Shown: piece by piece, positions 46,722-55,322 of the stretch
How positions within the stretch are numbered: the stretch's first letter is position 1
Layout: every line of letters starts with the position of its first letter
DNA from: Streptacidiphilus fuscans
Lineage (GTDB): Bacteria > Actinomycetota > Actinomycetes > Streptomycetales > Streptomycetaceae
Assembly: GCF_015690355.1 (NCBI RefSeq)
Contig: NZ_JADPRT010000011.1
Location: forward strand, 89,951 to 153,950
Direction of reading: 5' to 3'
Length of the DNA stretch: 64,000 nucleotides
Notes under the pieces: model-generated
Seen by the model: the letters and a program-made list of their open reading frames with translations, nothing else
What the model was told of the DNA's origin: nothing
Database searches by the model: none
Made by a program: the position numbers and the translations under genes

Positions 46722-49700
46722 TCCGCGTCCCCTTCCAGGTCGCCTTCGAGCTCCAGGTAGGTGGCGCGCAGCCGGTCCAGGGTCTCCTGGTCCGGCTCGG
46801 CCCACAGCTTGCGGTCCGCCGCCTCCAGCAGCCGCTCGGTGATGCCGCGCAGCGCCCAGGGGTTGGACGTGCGCATGAACTCCTGGTTGGTGGGGTCGAA
46901 GACGTACTCGGCCGCCAACTTCTCGTACATCCAGTCGTCGACCACGCCCGCCGTGGCGTCGTAGCCGAAGAGGTAGTCGACGGTCGCGGCCATCTCGAAG
47001 GCGCCCTTGTAGCCGTGGCGGCGCATCGCCGCCATCCAGCGCGGGTTGACCACGCGGGCGCGGAAGACGCGGTGCGTCTCCTCGCCGAGCGTGCGGGTCT
47101 TGACCTGGCTGGGCGTGGCGCTGTCGCCGACGTAGGCGGCGGGGGACTCGCCGGTCAGGTGGCGGACCATGGCCACCATGCCGCCGTGGTACTGGAAGTA
47201 GTCGTCCGCGTCGACCAGGTCGTGCTCGCGGGTGTCGACGTTCTTGGCCGCCACCGAGATCCGGCGGAACGCCTGCTCCATGTCCCCGCGCGCGGCCCGG
47301 CCGTCCAGGCCCCGGCCGTAGGCGTAGCCGCCCCAGACGGCGTAGACCTCGGCCAGGTCGGCGTCCGAGCGCCAGTTGCGGGCGTCGATCAGCGGCAGCA
47401 GGCCCGCGCCGTACGCGCCGGGCTTGGAACCGAAGATGCGCGCCGAGGCACGACGCCGGTCGCCGTGCTCGCTCGCGTCCTCGTCGACGTGGGCGCGCAC
47501 GTAGTTGGACTCGGCGGGCTCGTCCAGCTCGGCCACGGCCCGCACCGCGTCGTCCAGCAGGCCGACCACGTGCGGGAAGGCGTCGCGGAAGAAGCCGGAG
47601 ATGCGCACGGTCACGTCGATGCGCGGACGGCCGAGCTCGGCGAGCGGCACCACCTCGAAGCCGGTGACCCGGCGCGAGGCGTCGTCCCAGACCGGACGGC
47701 AGCCGAGCAGCGCCAGGATCTCGGCGATGTCGTCGCCCTGCGTGCGCATGCAGGAGGTGCCCCAGACCGTCAGGCCGACGGACTTGGGGTAGGCGCCGGT
47801 GTCCTCCAGGTAGCGCGCCACCAGCGAGTCCGCGAGCGCCTGGCCGACCTCCCAACTCAGCCGGGAGGGAATGGCCTTGGGGTCGACCGAGTAGAAGTTC
47901 CGGCCGGTCGGCAGCACGTTGACCAGCCCGCGCGTCGGCGAGCCGGACGGCCCGGCGGGCACGTAGCCGCCGCGCAGCGCGCGCAGGATGTGGTCCAACT
48001 CGTCGGTGGTGCGCGCCAGTCGGGGCACGACCTCCTCGGCGGCGAACTCCAGCACGGCGACGGCGGTGTCCAGCGGTCCGCCCAGCACCTCGAGGACCAG
48101 GCCCGGAGCGGCGTCCACGGCCCAACCCCGCGCCTCCATGCCCTCGGCCAGCCGGCGGCAGAGCTGCTCCAGCAGGTCCAGCGCGTCCGCGCCGGTGCGC
48201 GCCGGGCCGTCGACGAGCGCGCGCAGCTTCTCGGAGACGTGCACGGCAGCGCCCGGCTCGGCGAGCAAGTCCCGCTCCACCAGGCCGAAGTGGGACGCCA
48301 GCGCGGCACGCAGGCCGGGCAGGGCGTCGGCGCGCCCGCCCCAGATCTGCGCCGAACGCAGCACCGCCAGCACCAGGTTGACCCGCGCCTCGTCCACCGG
48401 GCCGCCGCCCAGGATGTGCAGGCCGTCGCGGATCTGCACGTCCTTGATCTCGCACAGGTAGCCGTCGATGTGCATGACGAACTCGTCGAACGCCGCGTCG
48501 TCCGGCTGCTCGTCGACATGCAGGTCGTGGTGGAGCTCGGCGGCCTTGACCAGCGTCCAGATCTGCGCCCGCACGGCCGGTGCCTTGGCCGGGTCCAAGT
48601 CGCTGACCAGCGCGTACTCGTCGAGCAGCTGCTCCAGCTTGGCCAGGTCGCCGTAGGTGTCGGCGCGCGCCATCGGCGGGACCAGGTGGTCGACGATGGT
48701 GGCGTGGCCGCGCCGCTTGGCCTGGGTGCCCTCGCCCGGGTCGTTGACGATGAACGGGTAGATCAGCGGCAGTTCGCCCAGCACCGCGTCGGGCGCGCAG
48801 CCGCGCGACAGGCCGAGGCCCTTGCCGGGCAGCCACTCCATCGTCCCGTGCTTGCCCAGGTGGACGACGGCGTCGGCGCCGAAGGAGTTTTCCAACCACC
48901 GGTAGGCGGCCAGGTAGTGGTGCGACGGCGGCATGTCCGGGTCGTGGTAGATCGCGATCGGGTTCTCGCCGAAGCCGCGCGGCGGCTGGATCATCAGCAC
49001 CACGTTGCCGAAGGCCAGCGACGCCAGCACGATCTCGTCGCCGTCGACGTAGAGCTGACCGGGGGCCTCGCCCCAGTGCTCCAGCACGCCCTCGCGGAGC
49101 TCGTTGTCGAGCGCGTCGAACCACTGCTGGTAGTCCTTCAGCGGCACGCGCGCGGGCGCGGCGCGCAACTGCTCCTCGGTCAGCCACTCGACGTCGTGAC
49201 CGCCGGCGGCGATCAGCGTGTGGATCAGCTCGTCGCCGCCCGCCGGGTAGCCGTCGACGGTGTAGCCCGCGCCCCGGAGGGAGTCCAGCAGCCGCACGGC
49301 GGAGGCGGGGGTGTCCAGGCCCACCGCGTTGCCGACGCGCGAGTGCTTGGTCGGGTAGGCGGTGAAGACGATCGCCAACTTCTTGTCGGCGTTGGTCTTG
49401 TGGCGTAGCGCCGCGTGCCGCAGCGCGATCCCGGCGACCCGTCCGGCGCGCTCCTCGTCCGCGACGTAGATCGGGATGCCGTCGCTGCCGGTCTCCTTGA
49501 AGGAGAACGGGACGGAGATGATCCGGCCGTCGAACTCGGGGATGGCCACCTGCATCGCCGCGTCCATCGGCGACAGCGCCGCGTCGGACTCGTCCCAGAC
49601 GGCGTGGGAGGTGGTCAGGCAGAGACCCTGGATCACCGGGATGTCCAGCTCGGCGAGCTGCCCGATGTCCCAACTCTCCTCCCCGTCACCGCCCGCCGAC

Positions 49701-50503
49701 GCGTCGGCGGCCACGGTGCCACCCGCCGCCAGCACGGTGGCGACGACGGCGTCGCAGCGGCCCAGCAGCTCGAAGAGCCCGGCGTCAGCGCCACGCAGCG
49801 AACCGCAGTACACCGGAAGGGCGTTGCCGCCCTTGGCCTCGATCTGCGCGCAGAGCGTGTCCACGAACGCGGTGTTGCCGGAGAGTTCGTGCGCCCGGTA
49901 GAAGAGCACGCCCACCGTGGGTCGACCGTCCCGCAGTTCAGCGTCCCCCCGGACGCCGAACTGCGGCATGGCCTGCGGTGGGGCGAAGCCCTCGCCGGTC
50001 AGCAGCACCGTGTCGGAGAGGAAGCGGGCTAGCTCGGCCAGGTTGGCCGTGCCGCCCTCGACCAGGTAGCGCAGCGCCTCCGCGACCACGCCCGCCGGAG
50101 CCGACGACATGCCCATCAGCTCCGCGTCCGGCACGGCCTCGCCGCCCAGCAGCACCGTCGGCAGCCCGGACGCGGCGATGGCCGCCAGCCCGTCCTCCCA
50201 CCCACGCCGCCCGCCGAGCAGCCGGACCACCACGACGTCCGCGTTCGCCAGCAGCGCGGGGAGTTCGGTGGCGACGTCGGTCCGGGTCGGATTGCCGATC
50301 AGGTAGCGCGCGCCGGAGGCGCGGGCGGCGAGCAGGTCGGTGTCGGCGGTCGACAGCAGCAGGACTGTTGTCGTCCCGCCCTCGCTCGCGTGCTCCTGGT
50401 CCACCCGGTCAACTCCCTCGTTCGGTGTGCTGGTTGCAGAAGAGTCAGTGCTTGCGTCAGTGCTGGCGCCAGTGTTCGTGCCAGAGTTCGCGTCGGCGCT
50501 CAT
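46718..50503 (-). CDS. cobN: Cobaltochelatase large subunit CobN
   Basis: Inserts Co2+ into hydrogenobyrinate a,c-diamide, driven by the AAA+/VWA partner encoded next. The 1261-aa length and motifs (GLCLTTSHAVWDES, AYPTKHSRVGNAVGLDTPAS, HLGKHGTMEWLPGKGLGLS, SPTRGLVNVLPTGRNFYSVDP, WGTSCMRTQGDDIAEILALLG, NPRWMAAMRRHGYKGAFEMAATVDYLFGYDAT in pieces) are those of CobN. The first 45 residues are a Ser/Thr/Asn-rich extension. ATG 50503 overlaps the cobQ stop (ATGA), and the stop overlaps the chelatase gene. Confidence 0.96.
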   Translation of the reverse strand: MSADANSGTNTGASTDASTDSSATSTPNEGVDRVDQEHASEGGTTTVLLLSTADTDLLAARASGARYLIGNPTRTDVATELPALLANADVVVVRLLGGRRGWEDGLAAIAASGLPTVLLGGEAVPDAELMGMSSAPAGVVAEALRYLVEGGTANLAELARFLSDTVLLTGEGFAPPQAMPQFGVRGDAELRDGRPTVGVLFYRAHELSGNTAFVDTLCAQIEAKGGNALPVYCGSLRGADAGLFELLGRCDAVVATVLAAGGTVAADASAGGDGEESWDIGQLAELDIPVIQGLCLTTSHAVWDESDAALSPMDAAMQVAIPEFDGRIISVPFSFKETGSDGIPIYVADEERAGRVAGIALRHAALRHKTNADKKLAIVFTAYPTKHSRVGNAVGLDTPASAVRLLDSLRGAGYTVDGYPAGGDELIHTLIAAGGHDVEWLTEEQLRAAPARVPLKDYQQWFDALDNELREGVLEHWGEAPGQLYVDGDEIVLASLAFGNVVLMIQPPRGFGENPIAIYHDPDMPPSHHYLAAYRWLENSFGADAVVHLGKHGTMEWLPGKGLGLSRGCAPDAVLGELPLIYPFIVNDPGEGTQAKRRGHATIVDHLVPPMARADTYGDLAKLEQLLDEYALVSDLDPAKAPAVRAQIWTLVKAAELHHDLHVDEQPDDAAFDEFVMHIDGYLCEIKDVQIRDGLHILGGGPVDEARVNLVLAVLRSAQIWGGRADALPGLRAALASHFGLVERDLLAEPGAAVHVSEKLRALVDGPARTGADALDLLEQLCRRLAEGMEARGWAVDAAPGLVLEVLGGPLDTAVAVLEFAAEEVVPRLARTTDELDHILRALRGGYVPAGPSGSPTRGLVNVLPTGRNFYSVDPKAIPSRLSWEVGQALADSLVARYLEDTGAYPKSVGLTVWGTSCMRTQGDDIAEILALLGCRPVWDDASRRVTGFEVVPLAELGRPRIDVTVRISGFFRDAFPHVVGLLDDAVRAVAELDEPAESNYVRAHVDEDASEHGDRRRASARIFGSKPGAYGAGLLPLIDARNWRSDADLAEVYAVWGGYAYGRGLDGRAARGDMEQAFRRISVAAKNVDTREHDLVDADDYFQYHGGMVAMVRHLTGESPAAYVGDSATPSQVKTRTLGEETHRVFRARVVNPRWMAAMRRHGYKGAFEMAATVDYLFGYDATAGVVDDWMYEKLAAEYVFDPTNQEFMRTSNPWALRGITERLLEAADRKLWAEPDQETLDRLRATYLELEGDLEGDAE

Positions 50504-52002
50504 GTCGGCGCACCCGGCGGCACGAACGGCAGTCCGCTCGGTGCGCCGTTCTCGATCAGTCGCCACAGTGCGTCGGTGTCGGCATGACGCTCGATCAGAT
50601 CGCCGAGCCGGTCGAGCCGTTCCTCGCGGGCGGCGGCAAAGCCGGTGTCCGGCGCGGGGACGAAGGCGCGCCCGCTCACCTCGGCGACCTCGCGCAGGAA
50701 CGCGCGGCGGAAGCCGTCGTTCTCCAGCGCGCCGTGCCACGTGGTGCCCCAGACCGCGCCGTGGTGGCAGCCGTCCAGCCAAGGCTCGGCGCCGCCTTCG
50801 ACGGTGGCGACGCCGTGGTGGATCTCGTAGCCGTGCACGGTCTCGCCGTAGGCCTCGCCCACCGGGCGTGCCAACGTCTTCTCGACCGCGAAGCGGATGT
50901 CCACCGGCAGCAGCCCGAGCCCGTCGACCGCGCCCGCCTTCGACTCGACCTCGTCCGTGATCGTCCGCGCCAGCATCTGGTACCCGCCACAGACGCCGAG
51001 GACCGGCAGCCCGCGCGCCGCCCGTTCGGCCACGGCCCGGTCCAGCCCGCGCTCGCGCAGCCACGCCAGGTCGGCGACGGTGGCCCGCGTCCCGGGCAGC
51101 ACCACCAGGTCGGCGTCGGCGAGCTCCTCCGGGCGCGTGGCCCAGCGGACCAGCACCCCGGGCTCCTGCGCCAGCGCGTCGATGTCGGTGAAGTTCGACA
51201 GCCGCGGCAGTCGCACCACGGAGACCCGCAGCACGTCCGTGCCCAGCGGCGCGCCCGCGTCGCCGCGCGCCATCACACCGGCGAGGTCCAGCGAGTCCTC
51301 GGCGTCCAGCCACAGTCCGGAGAGCATCGGCAGCACGCCCAGGGACGGACGGTGCGTCACCCGGTGCAGCATGTCCAACCCGGGCTGGAGCAGCCGCGCG
51401 TCGCCACGGAACTTGTTCACCAGCCAGCCCGCGATGTGCGCCTGGTCCTCGGCGGAGAGCAGCGCCAGCGTCCCGAACATGGACGCGAAGACGCCGCCGC
51501 GGTCGATGTCGCCGACCACCACGACCGGCAGGTCGGCGGCGACGGCCAACCCCATGTTGGCGATGTCCCCGGCCCGCAGGTTGATCTCGGCGGGGGAGCC
51601 GGCGCCCTCGCAGATCACCACGTCGTAGCGGTCGCGCAGGTCGGCGAGGCAGTCCAGGGCGATCCGCAGCAGCGCGGGCTTGCGCTCGCGGTAGTCCAGC
51701 GCGCCGACCTCGGCGACGGGCTTGCCCAGCACCACGACTTGGCTGCGCTGGTCCCCACCCGGCTTGAGCAGCACGGGGTTCATCGCCGCTTCGGGCTCGA
51801 CGCCCGCCGCCGTGGCCTGCATCGCCTGGGCGCGGCCGATCTCCGCGCCGTCGAGCGTCACGAAGGAGTTGAGCGACATGTTCTGCGCCTTGAACGGCGC
51901 GACCTTGACGCCCTGTCGCTTGAGCCAGCGACAGATTCCCGCCGTGACCACGCTTTTGCCCGCGTCCGAGGTCGTCCCGGCGACCAGCAGTGCCCCGCTC
52001 AC
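50500..52002 (-). CDS. cobQ: Cobyric acid synthase
   Basis: Glutamine-dependent amidation of four side chains of adenosylcobyrinate a,c-diamide. The 500-aa protein opens with GALLVAGTTSDAGKSVVTAG (P-loop), KAQNMSLNSFVT, EGAGSPAEINL, then the class I amidotransferase domain with GVCGGYQMLA (nucleophile Cys) and a C-terminal YEIHHG with the catalytic His. GTG 52002 overlaps the cobD stop by 4 bp. Confidence 0.96.
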   Translation of the reverse strand: MSGALLVAGTTSDAGKSVVTAGICRWLKRQGVKVAPFKAQNMSLNSFVTLDGAEIGRAQAMQATAAGVEPEAAMNPVLLKPGGDQRSQVVVLGKPVAEVGALDYRERKPALLRIALDCLADLRDRYDVVICEGAGSPAEINLRAGDIANMGLAVAADLPVVVVGDIDRGGVFASMFGTLALLSAEDQAHIAGWLVNKFRGDARLLQPGLDMLHRVTHRPSLGVLPMLSGLWLDAEDSLDLAGVMARGDAGAPLGTDVLRVSVVRLPRLSNFTDIDALAQEPGVLVRWATRPEELADADLVVLPGTRATVADLAWLRERGLDRAVAERAARGLPVLGVCGGYQMLARTITDEVESKAGAVDGLGLLPVDIRFAVEKTLARPVGEAYGETVHGYEIHHGVATVEGGAEPWLDGCHHGAVWGTTWHGALENDGFRRAFLREVAEVSGRAFVPAPDTGFAAAREERLDRLGDLIERHADTDALWRLIENGAPSGLPFVPPGAPT

Positions 52003-52949
52003 TTCCCAGCCCCCATCAGTCGAGTCCCCCTCAGCAGGGCGACGGTCACCGTCGTCGCCAGCGCCAGCGCGCCGACCCGGCGTGACAGCCGGCACGCGCG
52101 CTCCACGTCCGCGACCGCGACCGGCCGCAACTCCGCGCCCAGCACCGGCCGGTGCTCGACCCGCTCCCCGTAGCGGAGCGTGCCCCCGAGCCGCACTCCC
52201 AACGCGCCCGCGAATGCTGCCTCCGCGTGACCGGCGTTCGGGCTCGGGTGCGCGCCCGCGTCGCGCCTCCAGACGCGCCACGCGCGCCCCCGGTCCTCGC
52301 TCGCCGCGACGGTCAGCAGCGCCGTCAGCCGCGCCCCCGGCCACCCCGCCACGTCGTCCAGCCGCGCCGACGCCCAGCCGAACCGCAGCAACCGCGGCGA
52401 ACGGTGACCCACCATCGCGTCCAGCGTGTTGACAGCCCGGAACGCCAGCAGCCCCGGCGCGCCCGCAAGCGCGCCCCAGGTCAGCGCGTTCACGACGGCG
52501 TCGGCGGTGTTCTCCCCGACGGACTCGACGACCGCGCGGGCGATCTCCTGCTCGTCCAGCTGACGCGGGTCACGCCCACACAGGTGCGGCAGCCGTTCGC
52601 GCGCCGCCTCGATGTCCCCGCGCTCCAGCGCGGACGCGATCACGCGCGCCTCGCGGACGAGTGACGCGCCGCCGAGAACCGCCCAGACGGACGCGGCGGC
52701 GAAGGCCGCCTGCGCCGGGCGCGCGCGCCGCAGCGTGCGCTCCGCCACCAGCGCGCCCCCGGCGACCGAGCCGACGGCGGCGAGCGTGAAGAGAGTTCCC
52801 GAGCCGCGATCGTCCCGGTAGAGACGCCGCTCCAGCGCGGCGGCGAAACGCCCGAAACCGGCTACCGGATGACCACGTCGGGGGTCGCCGAACACGGCGT
52901 CGGCGGCATAGCCCACCACGGCCCCGTACGCGAACGCGCTGCTGCGCAC
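51999..52949 (-). CDS. cobD: Adenosylcobinamide-phosphate synthase
   Basis: Joins (R)-1-amino-2-propanol (phosphate) to adenosylcobyric acid. The 316-aa integral membrane CobD/CbiB protein has DAVFGDPRRGHPVAGFG at the N-terminus, ESVGENTADAVVNALTWGALAGAPG (in two parts), RAVNTLDAMVGH, and SPNAGHAEAAFAGALGVRLGG near the C-terminus. It is the first gene of the second cob operon. GTG 52949 lies downstream of GAGTGAGGAC, which belongs to the riboswitch expression platform. Confidence 0.96.
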   Translation of the reverse strand: MRSSAFAYGAVVGYAADAVFGDPRRGHPVAGFGRFAAALERRLYRDDRGSGTLFTLAAVGSVAGGALVAERTLRRARPAQAAFAAASVWAVLGGASLVREARVIASALERGDIEAARERLPHLCGRDPRQLDEQEIARAVVESVGENTADAVVNALTWGALAGAPGLLAFRAVNTLDAMVGHRSPRLLRFGWASARLDDVAGWPGARLTALLTVAASEDRGRAWRVWRRDAGAHPSPNAGHAEAAFAGALGVRLGGTLRYGERVEHRPVLGAELRPVAVADVERACRLSRRVGALALATTVTVALLRGTRLMGAGK

Positions 52950-52961
52950 CGCTGCGTGTCC

Positions 52962-53148
52962 TCACTCAGGGTCCGCGCCCTGGATCGACGATCCGAAGGC
53001 GAGAGTCTCCTGGCTTCCGGATCGACACACCTGCGGGCCTTCCAGCAGCGATGTGCTGCCGTGGCCGTCGTTCGCAGGTGCTCCCCGGTGACAGTGGCGG
53101 GACCGCGCCGGATTCGCACCGGCTTCCTCTACTTGCCTCCGATTGGCG
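52962..53148 (-). promoter_or_regulatory. Cobalamin riboswitch controlling cobD operon
   Basis: On the minus strand it contains GAATCCGGCGCGGTCCCGCC and CCACTGTCA, the conserved B12-riboswitch core, a long variable arm, GAAGCCAGGAGAC, and ends in GGGCGCGGACCC then GAGTGAGGAC. The 3' end contains the cobD ribosome site, so translation control is likely. The 31-bp core 53089-53119 is identical to 27066-27096. Confidence 0.92.
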
Positions 53149-53153
53149 TAAAG

Positions 53154-53183
53154 ATCCCACCATGTCGCCGGACGCAGCGTCAA
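53154..53183 (-). promoter_or_regulatory. Promoter of the cobD riboswitch operon
   Basis: On the minus strand TTGACG (53178-53183) and TGGGAT (53154-53159) are separated by 18 bp, the same architecture and same CATGGTGGGAT context as the cobI promoter at 27158-27187. Confidence 0.7.
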
Positions 53184-53205
53184 CCGACCGAGTCGGTGTC
53201 GCGGA

Positions 53206-53361
53206 TCACGGACGTTGCTGCTTGAGCAGTTCGACGGACTTCTGCACCACCTGATCGGCGGGGCTCGTGGGCGGGCGAAGGACGTGATCCTCGAACCAGG
53301 AAAGGCCGAGGATGACTATCAGTCCCAGCGGGGCGACAAGCAGGCACAGGAAGACAGACAT
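53206..53361 (-). CDS. 51-aa single-pass membrane protein
   Basis: Encodes one strongly hydrophobic helix (MSVFLCLLVAPLGLIVILGL) followed by a short soluble tail with SPADQVVQKSVELL. A G-rich stretch precedes ATG 53361. I do not recognise it. It lies just upstream of the cobD promoter on the same strand and may be read through into it. Size and single helix leave its function open. Confidence 0.55.
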   Translation of the reverse strand: MSVFLCLLVAPLGLIVILGLSWFEDHVLRPPTSPADQVVQKSVELLKQQRP

Positions 53362-53465
53362 GGGCACCCCAAGGTGTCGAATGCTGCAGGCCCGGACGGA
53401 CCCCGATCCGTCCCTCCAACAGCGTCCGCCACCCATGCGGAATCCGCACTTCGAGCAGTGCCCGG

Positions 53466-53603
53466 CCATGCACCACCAGGGGCGCGGGGCTCCGCCGATT
53501 TGCGGCTCCGCCGCGAGGGCGCGACAAGCCACCCTGCCCGGTGTGTCCCCGAACTAACAGGGCCATCCGCACGCCAGTGGGCAGAGCCCCGCGCCCCTGA
53601 TGG
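53466..53603. repeat. Interspersed inverted-repeat element
   Basis: The left arm near 53473 (AGGGGCGCGGGGCTC) and the right arm GAGCCCCGCGCCCCTGA, ending near 53600, are inverted copies. Between them is the family interior (GCGGCTCCGCCGCG and GCGCGACAAGCCACCC). It is located just downstream of the FAD oxidoreductase gene (minus strand). Together with flanks it fills the gap between 53361 and 53609. Confidence 0.75.
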
Positions 53604-53608
53604 CTGCT

Positions 53609-55009
53609 CTAGTGCCGCCCCGAAATCACATCCGCCACCTTCGCAACCGGAGAGGTGGCCGCACGGCCGCCCCGCTCCTGCCGGTCGGCGAAGTGGTACG
53701 CCGCGTACATCCCGTGCACCCCGATCCACCGGAACGGTTCCGGCTCCCAGCGGCGCACCTTGTGGTCCACCCAAGGCAGGTCCGTCAGGTCCGTCGCCTC
53801 GCCCCGGACCAGGTCCCGCAGGGTCCGCGCGGCGAGGTTCGTGGTCGTGACGCCGCTGCCGACGTAGCCGCCGGCCCAGCCCAGGCCGGACGCGTGGTCG
53901 AGTGCAACGGTGGAGCACCAGTCGCGCGGGACGCCCAGCACGCCCGACCAGGCGTGGTCGATCGCGACACCCCGCGCGGCGGGGAAGAAGCGGGTCAGGA
54001 TCTCCGTCAGCTGGTCGATCGTCTTCGCCGCGGTCGAGCCGTCGTTGTCGGTGCGTGAGCCGAAGCGGTAGGGGACGCCGCGTCCCCCGAGCGCGATGCG
54101 GTCGTCCGCCGTCCGCTGGGCGTACATGTACGCGTGCGCGAAGTCGCCCAGCATCTCGCGGCCCGCCCAGCCGACGGAGTCCCAGAACGAGGCGGGCAGC
54201 GGGGCGGTGACGATCATCGAGGAGTTCATCGGCAGCCAGGAGCGCTTCTCGCCGCGCAGGTTGGCGGTGAAGCCCTCCGTGCAGCGCAGCACGTAGCGGG
54301 CCGAGACGGTGCCGTGGTCGGTGACGGCACGCGCGGGGGCCGCACCGACGGACGGCACGATCTCGGTGACGGTCGTGCCCTCGTAGATCCTGACGCCCAG
54401 TCGCTCCGCCGCCTCGGCCAGGCCACGGACCAGCTTGGCCGGCTGGATCCGCGCGCCATGGGGGGTCCAACTGCCGCCCAGCACACCGGAGACGGCGATC
54501 CGGGACGAGGCCTCGGCGGCCGTCAGCCGCTCCACCTCGGTCTCGCCGTACGCGTGCTCGCCCGCGACGAACGCGTCCAGCCGCTCGACCTGCGCGGGGG
54601 TGTAGGCGACCTCAAGGACGCCGCCCTTGACCTGGTCGGCGTCGATCCGCTCGGCGTCGCAGACGCGCAGCACCTCGTCGACGCTCGCGTTCATCGCCTG
54701 CTGCATCGCGACGGCGCGCGGCTTGCCGTACTGCTTGGCGAAGACGCCTCGTCCGGCGAAGCCGTTGTAGAGCCAGCCGCCGTTGCGGCCGGACGCGCCG
54801 TAGCCGCAGAAGCGCTGCTCCAGGACGGCGACGCGCAGCGAGGGGTCCGCCTGCTTGAGGTAGTAGGCCGTCCAGAGCCCCGTGTAGCCCCCGCCGACGA
54901 CGGCGACGTCGACCTCCGTCGAGCCGTCCAGCGGTGGTCGCGAGTCGGGGAGACCGATGGCGGAGTACCAGAAGGAGACACCGCCGTTGGCGGTGGCGGA
55001 GGTGCCCAC
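53609..55009 (-). CDS. FAD-dependent amine/amino-acid oxidoreductase (DAO family)
   Basis: A 466-aa flavoprotein of the DadA/GlyOx family. The N-terminal FAD fold is VDVAVVGGGYTGLWTAYYLKQ near residues 30-50, with VLEQRFCGYGASGRNGGWLY and a later TEGFTANLRGEKRSWLP. The C-terminus has GVPRDWC and GLGWAGGYVGSGVTTTNLA, the second FAD-binding segment. It resembles gamma-glutamylputrescine oxidase/PuuB-type enzymes, which would be in line with the glutamine-synthetase-like gene 3.4 kb away, but the substrate is not shown. GTG 55009 gives a good family start. The upstream codons lie in the divergent gap. Confidence 0.87.
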   Translation of the reverse strand: MGTSATANGGVSFWYSAIGLPDSRPPLDGSTEVDVAVVGGGYTGLWTAYYLKQADPSLRVAVLEQRFCGYGASGRNGGWLYNGFAGRGVFAKQYGKPRAVAMQQAMNASVDEVLRVCDAERIDADQVKGGVLEVAYTPAQVERLDAFVAGEHAYGETEVERLTAAEASSRIAVSGVLGGSWTPHGARIQPAKLVRGLAEAAERLGVRIYEGTTVTEIVPSVGAAPARAVTDHGTVSARYVLRCTEGFTANLRGEKRSWLPMNSSMIVTAPLPASFWDSVGWAGREMLGDFAHAYMYAQRTADDRIALGGRGVPYRFGSRTDNDGSTAAKTIDQLTEILTRFFPAARGVAIDHAWSGVLGVPRDWCSTVALDHASGLGWAGGYVGSGVTTTNLAARTLRDLVRGEATDLTDLPWVDHKVRRWEPEPFRWIGVHGMYAAYHFADRQERGGRAATSPVAKVADVISGRH

Positions 55010-55322
55010 GGGAGACCTGCTTCCTGGAGGAGGTGCGGAGCCGGTGCCTCGGTGCGGAGTGCCGGGCTCCGCCGGTTCGGGCACGGTATCCAGGGCCGGG
55101 AGCAGCGGCAATGCACACAGTGTCAAGGTCCTGGCCGGGTTTCCGGACAATCCGTCGGAGGACACGCTCGCGCCGGATCTCGCCCCGTCCGGCCGCGCTC
55201 CGGTGGCGGGCGCGCCCAGCGGGTACTGGGATGGAGAGAACGTCGGCACGATCCGGTGCGGCAGCGGTTCCGGTGCGGCAGTGCGTTCCGGTACGGCGGC
55301 AGCGGGGAGCAGGGGTAGCGAC

